Shown piece after piece: positions 1-9,114 of a DNA stretch of 64,000 nt (its first letter is position 1; each line of letters begins with the position of its first letter). The translations under genes were made by a program, and so were the position numbers. The notes under the pieces were generated by a model that made no database searches, was not told where the DNA came from, and was given only the letters and a program-made list of their open reading frames with translations. The DNA comes from Puffinus mauretanicus (Eukaryota; Chordata; Aves; Procellariiformes; Procellariidae): positions 868,001 through 932,000 of the forward strand of contig JAJKFH010000553.1 in assembly GCA_023333565.1 (NCBI GenBank), written 5' to 3'.

Positions 1-3000
1 AATGCTGAACAACAATGGAAGTTACAACATGGCAATCATCAGAATCCATCACAACTAATGAGATTAGAGCAGAGACCACAAGAATTCATAATGATCTATT
101 CTGTGCCCGAGAGTTTTGTCAGTGCATCTGAGCCATGCTTTGCTCTTCTCTTGCCCTCCACTTGCACACTTTGAAGAGTACAGACAAGGGAGGACCCCAG
201 GAGCTTTTCATCCTACTCTGTACCTCTCTTACACAGCCCTTGTTTCTAATTGTATGCAGACACAACAGCAATGGCAATGACTTCATAGCGAACGCCCCTA
301 ATGAATAAATCATCCTAATTTCAAGGCAAAGTTAGCACAACCATCCACCGTGTCATTTCCATGAATCACAGTGATAAAGGGCCGTGCTTGTTGAGACACT
401 GCTTATGCAAATGCAATACAGCACTAATGAATGTAAGCAAAGTCCTACAGTGCCAGGACAAGGCAGGCTTGTGCCAAAACTCCTAGGAAGTGGCTGTTGC
501 TTTGTTCAAAAGAGTAAGTGATGGGCTGGTGCAGGGAGGCTCTCAGGAGCCTGGGACTGTACTATTCAGTTGTTTCAGATCTGAGGTTATGGTCTTATTG
601 TTTAGGGACATACTTTCATACAAAATATTTCTGATTTATAAGCAACAAGGCCTTTTTCTGAGTTCCTCGAAGTTTTCAACCAGGATGATCCAAAGATCAT
701 CTCCTTTGTGATGAGATAGCAGCATATTGGGAGCATAGTGTAAGGTGCTGGAAAGGACCCACAAAACTTTGGATTTCCTTCATTATTCTCCAAAGCCTAA
801 TCTAATTTAACACCTCACAAAGCAGGGCTTTGCTGAGGAGGTATCTCTGTTTTCAAGCAGATCTCATTGTTATTGTGTCTGTGCTGATATCCAATACCGT
901 GATGTTATTGTTCATATTTTTTAGAAGCCTGTAAAAAAAGTCTAGAGCCAAACAAGGGTTAGTCTGTGGCGCTAGATGATTTATGGGTAAAGTGTGAGAA
1001 AAGGCCCTGCCACAAGCAGCCAGAAGGGCAAAATAGCTGGGTGAGGGGTAGGATAGCAGAGAAAGGCAGAATGATTTCCTCAAGGTCACACAAGTCACAG
1101 CACAAAGCTGGAAATAGGCTTGATGACTCACAGGGAAGTGCAGTATACTGTCCTGCTGATGCAGAAGTCTCCGATATCCCCGACTAACACACCACATCAA
1201 GAAATTATTTCATGCTCTGGAATTCTCTGGCACCAAGTATCAGCCAAAAAAGGTCTAAAACAATGAACGTAACTCAATATATGCCACCAAAGGTTTTCTG
1301 TTCCCAATAGGTGCCAAGCACAATTGATTTTCTTTTACAGTTGCTTTCTTTGTTAGATGATGTCATGGATTATTTATCTCTGAAAGCATTAAATGATACA
1401 AAGCGCTTGATGAGTCATTGGGAAAAACAATCTTCAAGTCTAGCTGGTGCAAGAAAAAAGGACCATAAATTCCCTAGCCTCAGTGTTTCCAAGACTTGAA
1501 AGCAATTGCATTGCTCTCATACAGTGAATGCAAGGAGACTAGCTCTCCCACCATTCCCAAGTCATGCAATCGAGCAGCTGGTACTTCACAGCTTAGTATT
1601 TGGGTTTCAAAGCCTACCAATGTCACTCATTGCTCCAGAAATCAGCACCCGAAGGCACCTTGGACTGGTGCTCTTTGCCTGTGCCTCAAAGGGCCAAGGC
1701 TGGAGCAGAGGTGCTGTTCAGTCTGCAGCTGAGCCAGTGAAAGGCATGATTTTCCCTAGTGCATAACATTATTGGAGTGTTTGACCTACTGAGGTCTGCG
1801 TTGTCACAGCACGTGTTGGTACCCCCTAACATAGTTCTGTATTTTATTAGGTTCATGCAATCCCCCTTTGCAGCCTCAAAACAAAGCAAAAACATGCCTC
1901 AAGCACACTGATAAAGGGCTTTTGAACGGAGACAGATGAATCACATGCCATTTCACAATTAACACTTTAATTTTGAACATTAATTAGGGCACTGGTGTTT
2001 GGAGAATTTAGTTCTCATCCACCCACTTACATTGTTCAGAGAAGGCCTAAAGAGATACTGAAGTTTGAAATAAATCAATGGAAACATGAAAAGTCAGTAC
2101 CAGCTGGAGCCCATGAACTGAATACTGGTGACTTAGGAGGTGCTTCACAAAAAAAGACTTGCTAGAGCATGGGAAGAAGCAATATTTCAGTTACAATACC
2201 ATGATACTGAAGAAATATAGGCACACTGAAGAAAGAGAGTGGTTTCATGTGCAAGGCACAGGCTAGGCTACAGATGGGAATCCACAGCCCAGCTTTGGTT
2301 CACCTAATAGTTCTCCTAGGCACTATTACAGTTATCCTATTGAGCTCTAACACCCTTTGAAAACAACATGATTCTTGTGCAAGAAGAAAAAATGTTACTT
2401 ATTTGGAGGTGTAAACACAATAACTAAAGCCAAAAGTCTGTAAAGAGGCTTGGATGTGAATTCATTATGAATACACTGACAAAATGAGATTTACTCGCTC
2501 TTCTTTACATAAGGAAGAGGATTGAAATCTGGAAATAAAAACAGATGGAGACCAGCACATCCCAGCCATAATATAAACAGGAGTACTACAAAGCAGTAGC
2601 TACAGGTGAAGCAACAAATATATTTATCCTAAAGAATTACAGACACTGAAAACACCTGCTGCTTTCCAGAAAGATAAAAGCCAAGAGAAGATAATTTCTC
2701 CCAAGCCACCAAAAGAAGAAATGAAATTACGAAGAAGTCAGCTGAAAAATACACCCCCCATCATGGCAACAGCAGAGTGGCCTTGATCGTATTCTGAGGA
2801 CCACCTTGTATATCAGCCAGAAAACAGCAAGGACATCCCTGCAGCGGGAGCATCCAAATAGGGTTTGGAATACAGATGGCATGTTAAGTTTTGCAGATGA
2901 ATGAGAGTTTTAGGGAGCAAGGAGGACTTTACCAGGTCACACTTGCTACAGCCTTTGTGGCATGTAAATGAGGTCTTTCCTATTTCAAGTGTCTCATCTC

Positions 3001-4024
3001 AGCATGCAGGAGGCAAAACATCTCACTCCCTCTCCTTTTCCTGTCCCCTGGCACAGAAAAGGCAAGAGTTCAAACCCTGAGAATTTGCACTGGAGACCAC
3101 TGCTGGAAGACACACAGCAGATTGGAGAGTTGCACGAATGTAATTTATTTTCCTTTATGTAGGAAAAAAAAAGCTGCCGTAGAGAACAGGGTCTTATTAC
3201 TCAGTACTCTGCATGGTGTTCAACTTGATTTAAGTGGCAGAAACCTTAATGAGGACTCTAAACAGGCTTCCTAATGGCGCAGTTCAAACCACTGGGAAGG
3301 AAACATTTGTCTGGTCAAAGCAAACAGAATTTGATTAGTTTCCCTGAGGGACCCAGGGAGTGAAACGGGAATGACACAGAGGAGACACTAAGTCCAGCAC
3401 AACACGGCTGGATTATTCCTCTCATACCCTTTATATCTTTTAAAACATTTGTCCAGACTGCAGTGAGCCTTGTAGCCTACAGATGCAAATGATAAACTGC
3501 AAGTGAAGTCTGTGGAAGAAATTAAAATTACAAGCTGGATTCTCCCTGGGATCCTGATCTGCACAAGAGCAAACCTATCAGCTTGAAAGGGCTATTTCAG
3601 ATTCGTGAAGCTGTACAAGAACTCAGATGATGTTAGGAGCAGAATTATCCTGGATCATGGTCATTTACAGAGGCAAAATCTTGCAACGTCAGAGCTGCCC
3701 AGTTCAAAGCATCTGTTTGGAAAAGCTTTTTGGAAACATGCATTATATCTATCTGACTTTTAGCTTTAGCACTGACTATGCACAATAACACATTCCAGAG
3801 CATCTGTAATTCCCTCAGCCATGCAGCAAGCAATACATGGGAAGCAAGCAGAGGAAAAATACTGTTTTGCTGCAGTACTGGGAAGAATAGTATGCAGATA
3901 GCAGAAAGCAACCAATTGGTGCTGAATCCAACCACGTGAAATGGAGATGAAGTTGACGTGAAAAGCAAGCTTTAGGAAGAAATTGCGTCCTTGAACCATC
4001 ATTTATAGGTTGTCTTTGATTTGC
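1..4024. other. Unique sequence, no gene recognised
   Basis: Both strands hold only short, unrelated open frames (under about 115 codons), with no domain motif and no visible exon series. Base composition is AT-leaning and ordinary for avian intergenic or intronic DNA. The only repeat-like signal I see is the MIR/L2-like relic near 1.1 kb, listed separately. The stretch ends where GC content jumps at about 4.03 kb. Confidence 0.6.
1055..1134 (+). repeat. Ancient MIR/L2-like SINE relic
   Basis: The block GCAGAGAAAGGC, then TCAAGGTCACACAAGTCA, then AAAGCTGGAAATAGG matches the order of words in the MIR/L2 tail family of amniotes (GAGGCACAGAGAGG, CAAGGTCACACAG, GCAGAGCTGGGAATAG). Divergence is high, as expected for a pre-avian insertion. 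I judged this by eye from remembered consensus words; a repeat-profile search could reject it. Confidence 0.45.
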
Positions 4025-4029
4025 TTTGA

Positions 4030-4241
4030 TTGCAACGGACGCCGGAGCAGCCCGAGGAGCACCAGCAGCGGCGGGACACAGGAGGGATCCACGGGCACAA
4101 GGAGAGGCTTGGCTGAACAGGGGGCGTTCCCCGAGCAACCGACCCCGGACCCGCTGATTGGACGAGACAGCAAGGGGCGGAGCCTGCACGCGGCCGCGCG
4201 GGAGATTTACGCGGGCGAAAACAATCGCCCAGCTGACTGCA
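4030..4241 (+). promoter_or_regulatory. GC-rich block, probable CR1 5' UTR and internal promoter
   Basis: Base composition shifts sharply here from AT-leaning flanks to GC- and CpG-rich DNA. Visible sites are a CCAAT-type box on the minus strand (GATTGG at about 4158), a GC box (GGGGCGG at about 4175) and clustered CGCGG words near 4190-4215. It lies directly upstream of the ATG at 4242 that opens an ORF1-like frame. CR1 5' UTRs are GC-rich and carry the element's own promoter, which fits. The alternative is a small host CpG island into which a CR1 fragment inserted. Open frames on either strand through this block look like a by-product of GC richness. Confidence 0.5.
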
Positions 4242-4409
4242 ATGACGAGCGTGTATATTCCCAGCGGCCAGGCGCAGAGCAGCATGGGGACCGTCCTTCA
4301 AAAAGCAGTGTCCTCTGCTTCCCCTGAGCTTCTAGCACCTGGTAGAACCAATGCAGCCACACAGACAGAGCTCCTGTTCGAGCACGTGGCCACCCAGGTT
4401 TCCTGCTGA
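4242..4409 (+). pseudogene. CR1 ORF1 N-terminal relic
   Basis: A 55-codon frame starts at ATG 4242 (MTSVYIPSGQ...) and ends at a stop at 4407-4409. Its later part contains NAATQTELL followed by VATQVSC. The paired pattern (A/V)QTE ... (A/V)QVS is a feature I associate with avian CR1 ORF1 proteins, which bind nucleic acid and carry an esterase-like domain. The zinc-knuckle, coiled-coil and most of the esterase region expected downstream are absent. Sequence from 4410 to 4530 still reads like degraded ORF1 (for example AKTLGF followed by a stop). The product would be non-functional. Recognition rests on short motifs only. Confidence 0.45.
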
Positions 4410-4530
4410 AAAGGGGATGCGTGAAGGGACATTCCTAGAGGTGGAAAGGATGTCAATATCTGCCTCCAGGACTGGTGCCTCTGCCAAAACTTTGGGTTTT
4501 TAAACCATGGAAGAGCCTTTGAGACACAAG

Positions 4531-4611
4531 GTATGCTGGGGCCTGACGGGATAGGGAAAACGCGTCTTTGGGCATACTCTGGCAGGACTGATCGAGAGAG
4601 CTTTAAACTAG
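4531..4611 (+). pseudogene. CR1 ORF1 C-terminal relic (esterase end)
   Basis: The last codons of CR1 ORF1 are recognisable: GPDGI at about 4536, and LAGLIERALN followed by a TAG stop at 4579-4611. In intact CR1 copies the DGIHL-type motif supplies the catalytic Asp/His end of an SGNH-type esterase domain. Here the His-containing part after DGI is missing, and a small deletion puts the two halves in different frames. The relic confirms that ORF1 material continues into ORF2 in the right order, supporting a single element and not a chance junction of fragments. Confidence 0.65.
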
Positions 4612-4745
4612 AAACGATGGGGGAAGGGGATACCAACAGGATGGCAGTAGGCAAGGCAAGGATTGGCATGGCATTGCCTGGGGGTGGCAATGCTAGGGGG
4701 AACATCTACACTGCTCCTGGGAGCACAGAGGGCTCAGGAGCGTAT

Positions 4746-5579
4746 GTGAAATGCTTATACACCAGTGTATGCAGTATGAGAAACAAACAGGATGAAGTGG
4801 GAGTGTTGGTCAGCTCCCAGAGCTATGATATCATTGGTATTAGTGAGACTTGGTGGAATGAGTCCCACGATTGGAGTACTGGCATGCAGGGCCACAGGTT
4901 TTCAGGAGGGATGGGCAAGGCAGGTGAGGTGGAGGTGTCACACTATATGTAAGGGAGTAACACCAGGCACAGGTATAAGTTGGGAGAGGAGTGGCTGGAG
5001 AGCAGCCCTACAGAAAGAGATCTGGGGGTGCAGGTGGGCAGCAGGCTCAACAGGAGTCAGCAGCGTGCCCTGGCAGCCAAGAGGGCAAACTGCATCCTGG
5101 GGTGCATCAAACATAATATAACCAGCCGGTCAAAAGAGGTGAAGCCACTGTATTCAGCGTTGGTGCAGCCTCACCTTGAGCATTGTGTGCAGTTCTGGGC
5201 CCCACAATTTAAGAAGGATGTGAAGGTCCTTGAATGCGTCCAGAGGAGGGCAACAAAGCTGGTGAAAGGGCTGGAAGGAATGTCCTATGAGGAGTGGCTG
5301 AGGACTTTGGGCTTGTCTCCTTTGGAGAAAAGGAGGCTGAGGGGTGACCTCGTTGCTCTCTACAGCTTCCTGAGGAGGGGAAGTGGAGAGGGAGGTGCTG
5401 ATCTCTTCTCCCTGGGATCCAGTGATAGGATACGTGGGAATGGCTCAAAGCTGTGTCAGGGGATGTTTAGACTTGACATTAGGAAGCATTTCTTTACTGA
5501 GAGGGTGGTCAAACATTCCAACAGACTTCCTAAAGAGGTGGTCGACGCCCCAAGCCTGTCAGTGTTTATGAGGCATTAG
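4746..5579 (+). pseudogene. CR1 ORF2 relic: endonuclease start fused to reverse-transcriptase tail
   Basis: The first part (4746 to about 4950) reads VKCLYTSVCSMRNKQ and then IIGISETWW, the N-terminal APE-type endonuclease of CR1 ORF2, including its catalytic Glu in the SETWW motif. Near 4940 the CR1-like LYVRE peptide continues in another frame. At about 4955 the sequence jumps to the RT C-terminus: [47 protein letters not shown] and [16 protein letters not shown], ending at a stop at 5577-5579. The jump removes the rest of the endonuclease and the whole polymerase palm with its catalytic Asp pair, so this copy cannot encode an active enzyme. The RT tail alone stays open for about 199 codons, suggesting moderate age. 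Confidence 0.9.
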
Positions 5580-5676
5580 GACAATGCCCTTAATAACATG
5601 CTTTAACTTTTGGTCGGGCAGTTGGACTAGATAATCATTGTAGGTCCCTTCCAACCGAAATGCTCTATTCTTTTCT

Positions 5677-6662
5677 ATGCTTGTTTCTTTGAGTAAAGGC
5701 ACTGCAGTCCCGAAAGAGGAAATTTTATTGAAACAAGCACACTTCACATAGGGGTGACAGCTGAGGTAAATGCAGGTTAAATCGATGGTCTTCTCTGGTA
5801 GAAGCAATGGCCATTACTTTGCCTGTATCACTCATATAAGCCAGAGGCCTCTTTATAAATGCACAGCCTCACATCTTTCTCAGCCTTGAAATAAAGATTT
5901 GTACTTGTTGGTTCAATTCTTATTCTCTTCCCCAAATTTTTGTATGATCTTGCTCTGGAAAGAGAAAAATGAGCAAAACGGTATATCTGATTTACTGTCT
6001 CCAAAAGCCTAGATACCAAATGCAAACAGGCTTGTTTATTTTACAACTGCCTGTACACATAATATTAAAATCAAATATTGGTTCTGGAGTAGGGACTCAT
6101 AACGGGATAATTTTTTACTTGATAAATAGCTGGGTTTGTGTGGGGGATTCATGTCAGGCTCCATACAAACAAACCTAAAGTAAATACTTGCCCATCTCAC
6201 TTGTGATTTTGCCTGCTTCTGCAGCACCTCTTGAAATGAGGCAAATCATGCAACCTGTTGTGGTCTTCACCTTGCAAGTCTGTATCCTCAGGCGGGCATG
6301 TATAGCAACAGCGTCTGAGGCATGTAGAGAATGCAGTTCATTCCTGTGCTATATCAATGATAAATCAAGGAACAAAAGTGGAAAACAGGCAAGACTGAAA
6401 TCACCAACTCAGCTGCCTGGAATAGTATGTTTCCGAAATACTCCAGTTCCTCTTTGAGCCAGGACAAAGATGCTTTTGCTTTTTTCCTACTAATCTTTTT
6501 TTTTTTTTTTTTTAACTGGAGAGAATATGTGAGTATCTCAGAGAAATGTCACTCTGAGTGACTTACACTTTCTTTGGGTTCTTTGTGCAAAAGTTAGCAG
6601 CAAAACAGTTCTATAACTGTTTTAACATACCAACTTACTAAAATGTGTGGACCTTCATGTTA
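5677..6662. other. Unique sequence, no gene recognised
   Basis: No coding or RNA gene is apparent. A run of 18 T lies at about 6496-6513. It is not preceded by a recognisable retrocopy on the minus strand, so I treat it as a simple homopolymer. Confidence 0.5.
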
Positions 6663-6815
6663 ATAGAATCATAGAATCAGTAAGGTTGGAAAAGACCTTT
6701 GAGATCATCGAGTCCAACTGTCAATCCAACACACCATGCCCACTACACCGTGTCCCTAAGGGCCTCATCTACACATCTTTTAAATACTTCCAGGGATGGT
6801 GAAAAAACCCCATGG
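6663..6815 (-). mobile_element. CR1 3'-end fragment
   Basis: The plus strand begins with ATAGAATCATAGAATC, the reverse complement of the CR1 terminal octamer run, followed by GGTTGGAAAAGACCTTTGAG, GATCATCGAGTCCAACTG and later CTTCCAGGGATGGTG. This is the usual minus-strand view of a CR1 tail. Only about 150 bp of 3' sequence is retained, a typical 5'-truncated copy. The left edge is the true element end; the right edge is the truncation point and is approximate. Confidence 0.92.
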
Positions 6816-7799
6816 CTTAAAAGTCACTTGGCCTTTCTTTAAGGATCACTGTATTAGTTCTTCTAAATGAAAAAACAAGTCCGTAGAGGAATCGAAGGTC
6901 TGTGAAGAAATGGGCTAGAATTTAACTACAGGAGTTTGCAAAGGGAATCTGTTGCTGCCCTAAAACTTCTTCGTTCCTAAAGATTACAACCATTAGGCTC
7001 TCTCCTCCCACTCTGTATCTATTTTTTCTATACACGGATATATAAATACTATATATATACACTCACACTATAAATGTAGTTACTATTTTAACTGCCTCTT
7101 ACATACAAATGTTGCCAATTAGCCAATGTTTTGCATGATGCCTGGAAAATATGAAATCACAGTATTCATCCAAATCCACATATGGCCAGATCTTTAGTTG
7201 GTGTCAATGCTTGCAGCTCTGCTAATTTTTTTGGAGCTGGGCCACTTTATGCCTGCTAAGGACATGGCTCAGTAGAATCCAACTAAAAGATTCTCTTTGG
7301 CTTCTCTAAGATATAGATCTGGACCATTGTTATTACAAATGCTTTGAAAAATCTGGAGTATGTTATATGTTGGAATGTTACTCTGGTAAACAATCATATG
7401 TTGGAATATTTTCCTACTACCTCAAACCCCATGAAGCAGAAAATGCAAAGCCTGTTCTCTCTCCTCTTGTTTATATTGGGACCAATAATGTTAATTTTCA
7501 AATTTAATTTAACGTATGTCTGAAAGTTGCCTGATTGCTCCAGCCAAAAATTGCAATTGGCAGCTCCAGTTTCTGGCATGGCTGAATTCAGAGTGGACTA
7601 TCTATGCAGATCAAAATATAAAGCAGCACCACTGGTGAGGCCTGGAATACAAGTTGTTCCCGGACATGTGCCCAAATCTTTCATGTTTAATCACAGCATA
7701 GGTCAGGAAAGTGTGAAAGGAGCAAATTTTGCTACACATGTACTAGGAAATGAGAAATCGCCCTCAAGTATGTGACATTACAGGGCTGAATAAAAATAG
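6816..7799. other. Unique AT-rich sequence, no gene recognised
   Basis: Includes a short AT-rich tract near 7035-7062 (TATATAAATACTATATATAT). No gene or element is recognised in this stretch, which ends at the target-site duplication of the following LTR. Confidence 0.5.
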
Positions 7800-7804
7800 G
7801 AGCT
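7800..7804. repeat. Left target-site duplication of the solo LTR
   Basis: GAGCT immediately precedes the TG terminus at 7805. It pairs with GAGTT after the CA terminus at 9109. One transition separates the copies, consistent with an old insertion. Confidence 0.7.
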
Positions 7805-8170
7805 TGTGGTGGTGCATTTCCCCCCTTCCCCTAGGCCACTCTACGATCTCAGGAACTCCTGTTAGGCTTTAGCCATTGTGTAACGAGTTGGGCGGTTGAG
7901 CGTCCCTTGACTGTACCGGGCACTCTTGCATGGCTAAGGTGGGGAGCAGTACTGATCCTACTAGGAACACCAGCTACCTGATCAAGGTAGGGAACAAAAG
8001 CAGGGGATAATTCGTCATCTCTGACAGCCCTGAAGCATCCCCTACCTGGATCATAGCTCCAGTGGAACGATACCATGGTTACCAGGAACAATACCATAAT
8101 TACTACCCCAGACCACCTCGGATAGTGGATGGAAATTTACTGATGACTAAAGCCAATCATCTTGCAAACC

Positions 8171-8177
8171 TATAAAC
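8171..8177 (+). promoter_or_regulatory. LTR TATA box
   Basis: TATAAAC sits about 366 bp into the LTR and upstream of the only clear polyadenylation signal. Transcription would start near 8200. This is inferred from position and sequence. Confidence 0.55.
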
Positions 8178-8253
8178 AGCGTCCCAAGCGAGACCCTTTG
8201 AGTTCTCCTGGACTGCAGCGGGCTGCGCCTAGAGTCTCCCTCCGAGTGGGACG

Positions 8254-8296
8254 CCTCTCGGAGTTCACAAACTCTCAAGTTTGTGATATTCAGAGG
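8254..8296 (+). other. Stem-loop in the LTR R region
   Basis: TCACAAACT (8265-8273) and AGTTTGTGA (8278-8286) are exact inverted copies around a 4-base loop CTCA. An outer stem CCTCT/AGAGG (8254-8258 with 8292-8296) extends it across an internal loop. It would fall roughly 50-100 nt after the predicted transcription start. Whether it has a role in RNA is unknown. Confidence 0.6.
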
Positions 8297-8671
8297 ACTG
8301 TCGGAACCTGGGTTGAAACACTCCTCAGGGCTCAACTCTTCACCCATTGAGAAATGCCAAGACATTTAACGTGAGTTTTTAACCGGTATCTTTAGCTATA
8401 GGCCTTTGTCTTTCATGAATTTACCTAGCTATGAGCCCTTGTGTGTGAATAGATCTATATTGTGTGTGTGTATTGATTTAGATAACTAACAATAAGCATA
8501 ATCTGTAGTTTAGTAATTGTAGTAAGCTTGATTAATTTGCTTTGTAGCTGTTAAATTAGTCAGTGATTAAGTGCTATCAAAATCTTATGATCTACCTTAA
8601 AACTGTGAATGAACTTTAGATTGCTGCTAGACACTTTAAATTGCTGCTAAACACATATAACCCCTTAGGCA

Positions 8672-8906
8672 TAAACCATTGCCCAAGCCTGAGACTAGGG
8701 GTAGATCCAGCCACACCTAGACTCCTCTCTGAGAAGAGTTTAGAAAGCAAGGGGGTCTACTCTGAACCTCGTGACTCAACGGGAGGATGTCCTTATCCCT
8801 TTTGCATTAGACACAAGCCGTTGTCCAAGTCTGAGACTAAGATTGGTCCAGCCAGGTCTTCTCTGAACCTCGTGACTCAATGGGAGGGTCTTCCTTACCC
8901 TTTTTG
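8672..8906 (+). repeat. Diverged tandem duplication inside the LTR
   Basis: Two copies of a roughly 100-130 bp unit are visible. Copy 1 (8672 to about 8803) carries CCATTGCCCAAGCCTGAGAC, TCTGAACCTCGTGACTCAAC and CCTTATCCCTTTTG. Copy 2 (about 8813-8906) carries CCGTTGTCCAAGTCTGAGAC, TCTGAACCTCGTGACTCAAT and CCTTACCCTTTTTG. Copy 1 has about 30 extra bases in the middle. A separate short direct repeat, TTGCTGCTA(A/G)ACAC, lies just upstream at 8621 and 8641. Confidence 0.85.
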
Positions 8907-9038
8907 TTCTTGATCTTCCTATAAATCATTCCAACACAATTCTGACACGATTTTCCCTGTGTATACTTGATCCATGTAATGAGTATTACAGTGAACCTTG
9001 CCATCAAATTCTGTTAAGTCGTGCTTTTACAAATTCCT

Positions 9039-9044
9039 ATTAAA
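9039..9044 (+). terminator. LTR polyadenylation signal
   Basis: ATTAAA lies 65 bp before the LTR's CA end, the expected place for the signal that ends the R region. Two other LTRs in this window use the same hexamer. Confidence 0.55.
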
Positions 9045-9109
9045 ATCACTTTTGCTGATACCTTTGCCAGTGATTCTTTAAGGGGCCTCAAAACTACTCA
9101 TTCGCGACA

Positions 9110-9114
9110 GAGTT
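9110..9114. repeat. Right target-site duplication of the solo LTR
   Basis: GAGTT directly follows the CA terminus and differs from the left copy GAGCT by one base. Confidence 0.7.

Larger units (their letters stand above)
4030..5676 (+). mobile_element. Internally deleted CR1 LINE with apparent 5' UTR and 3' terminus
   Basis: Non-LTR retrotransposon of the CR1 family. Reading along the plus strand: a GC-rich CpG-containing 5' block (about 4030-4241), a short ORF1 start (4242-4409), the ORF1 C-terminus (4531-4611), an ORF2 endonuclease N-terminal fragment (4746 to about 4950), the reverse-transcriptase C-terminal tail (about 4955-5579) and the CR1 3' end (GGACTAGATAATCATTG, then GTCCCTTCCAACC, then a decayed ATTCTATG run to about 5676). 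A complete CR1 is about 4.5 kb, so roughly 2.8 kb is missing from inside while both outer parts remain. Most bird CR1 copies are simply 5'-truncated, so this arrangement is unusual. The 3' half is certain. Assigning the GC-rich part to CR1 is an inference from order, strand and ORF1-like words. Confidence 0.75.
7805..9109 (+). mobile_element. Solo LTR of an avian ERVL-like endogenous retrovirus
   Basis: A 1,305-bp unit starts TGTGGTGGTGCATTT and ends ACTCATTCGCGACA, giving the TG...CA ends of an LTR. It is flanked by GAGCT (7800-7804) and GAGTT (9110-9114), a 5-bp target-site duplication with one C-to-T change; 5 bp is the ERVL size. A TATA box (TATAAAC, 8171-8177) and a polyadenylation signal (ATTAAA, 9039-9044) are correctly ordered, implying U3 of about 390 bp, a long R and a short U5. 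No gag, pol or primer-binding sequence adjoins it, so the internal region was probably lost by LTR-LTR recombination. The open frames inside are not viral genes. The orientation is set by TATA before poly(A) signal. Confidence 0.85.

Noticed and set aside
3815..4301. Minus-strand frames of 156 and 100 codons across the GC-rich block
   Set aside because: They lie antisense to the CR1-like 5' region and owe their length to GC richness. No domain or motif is visible.
7849..8365. Open frames inside the solo LTR as retroviral genes
   Set aside because: They lie within U3/R of a solo LTR and carry no Gag, Pol or Env motif.
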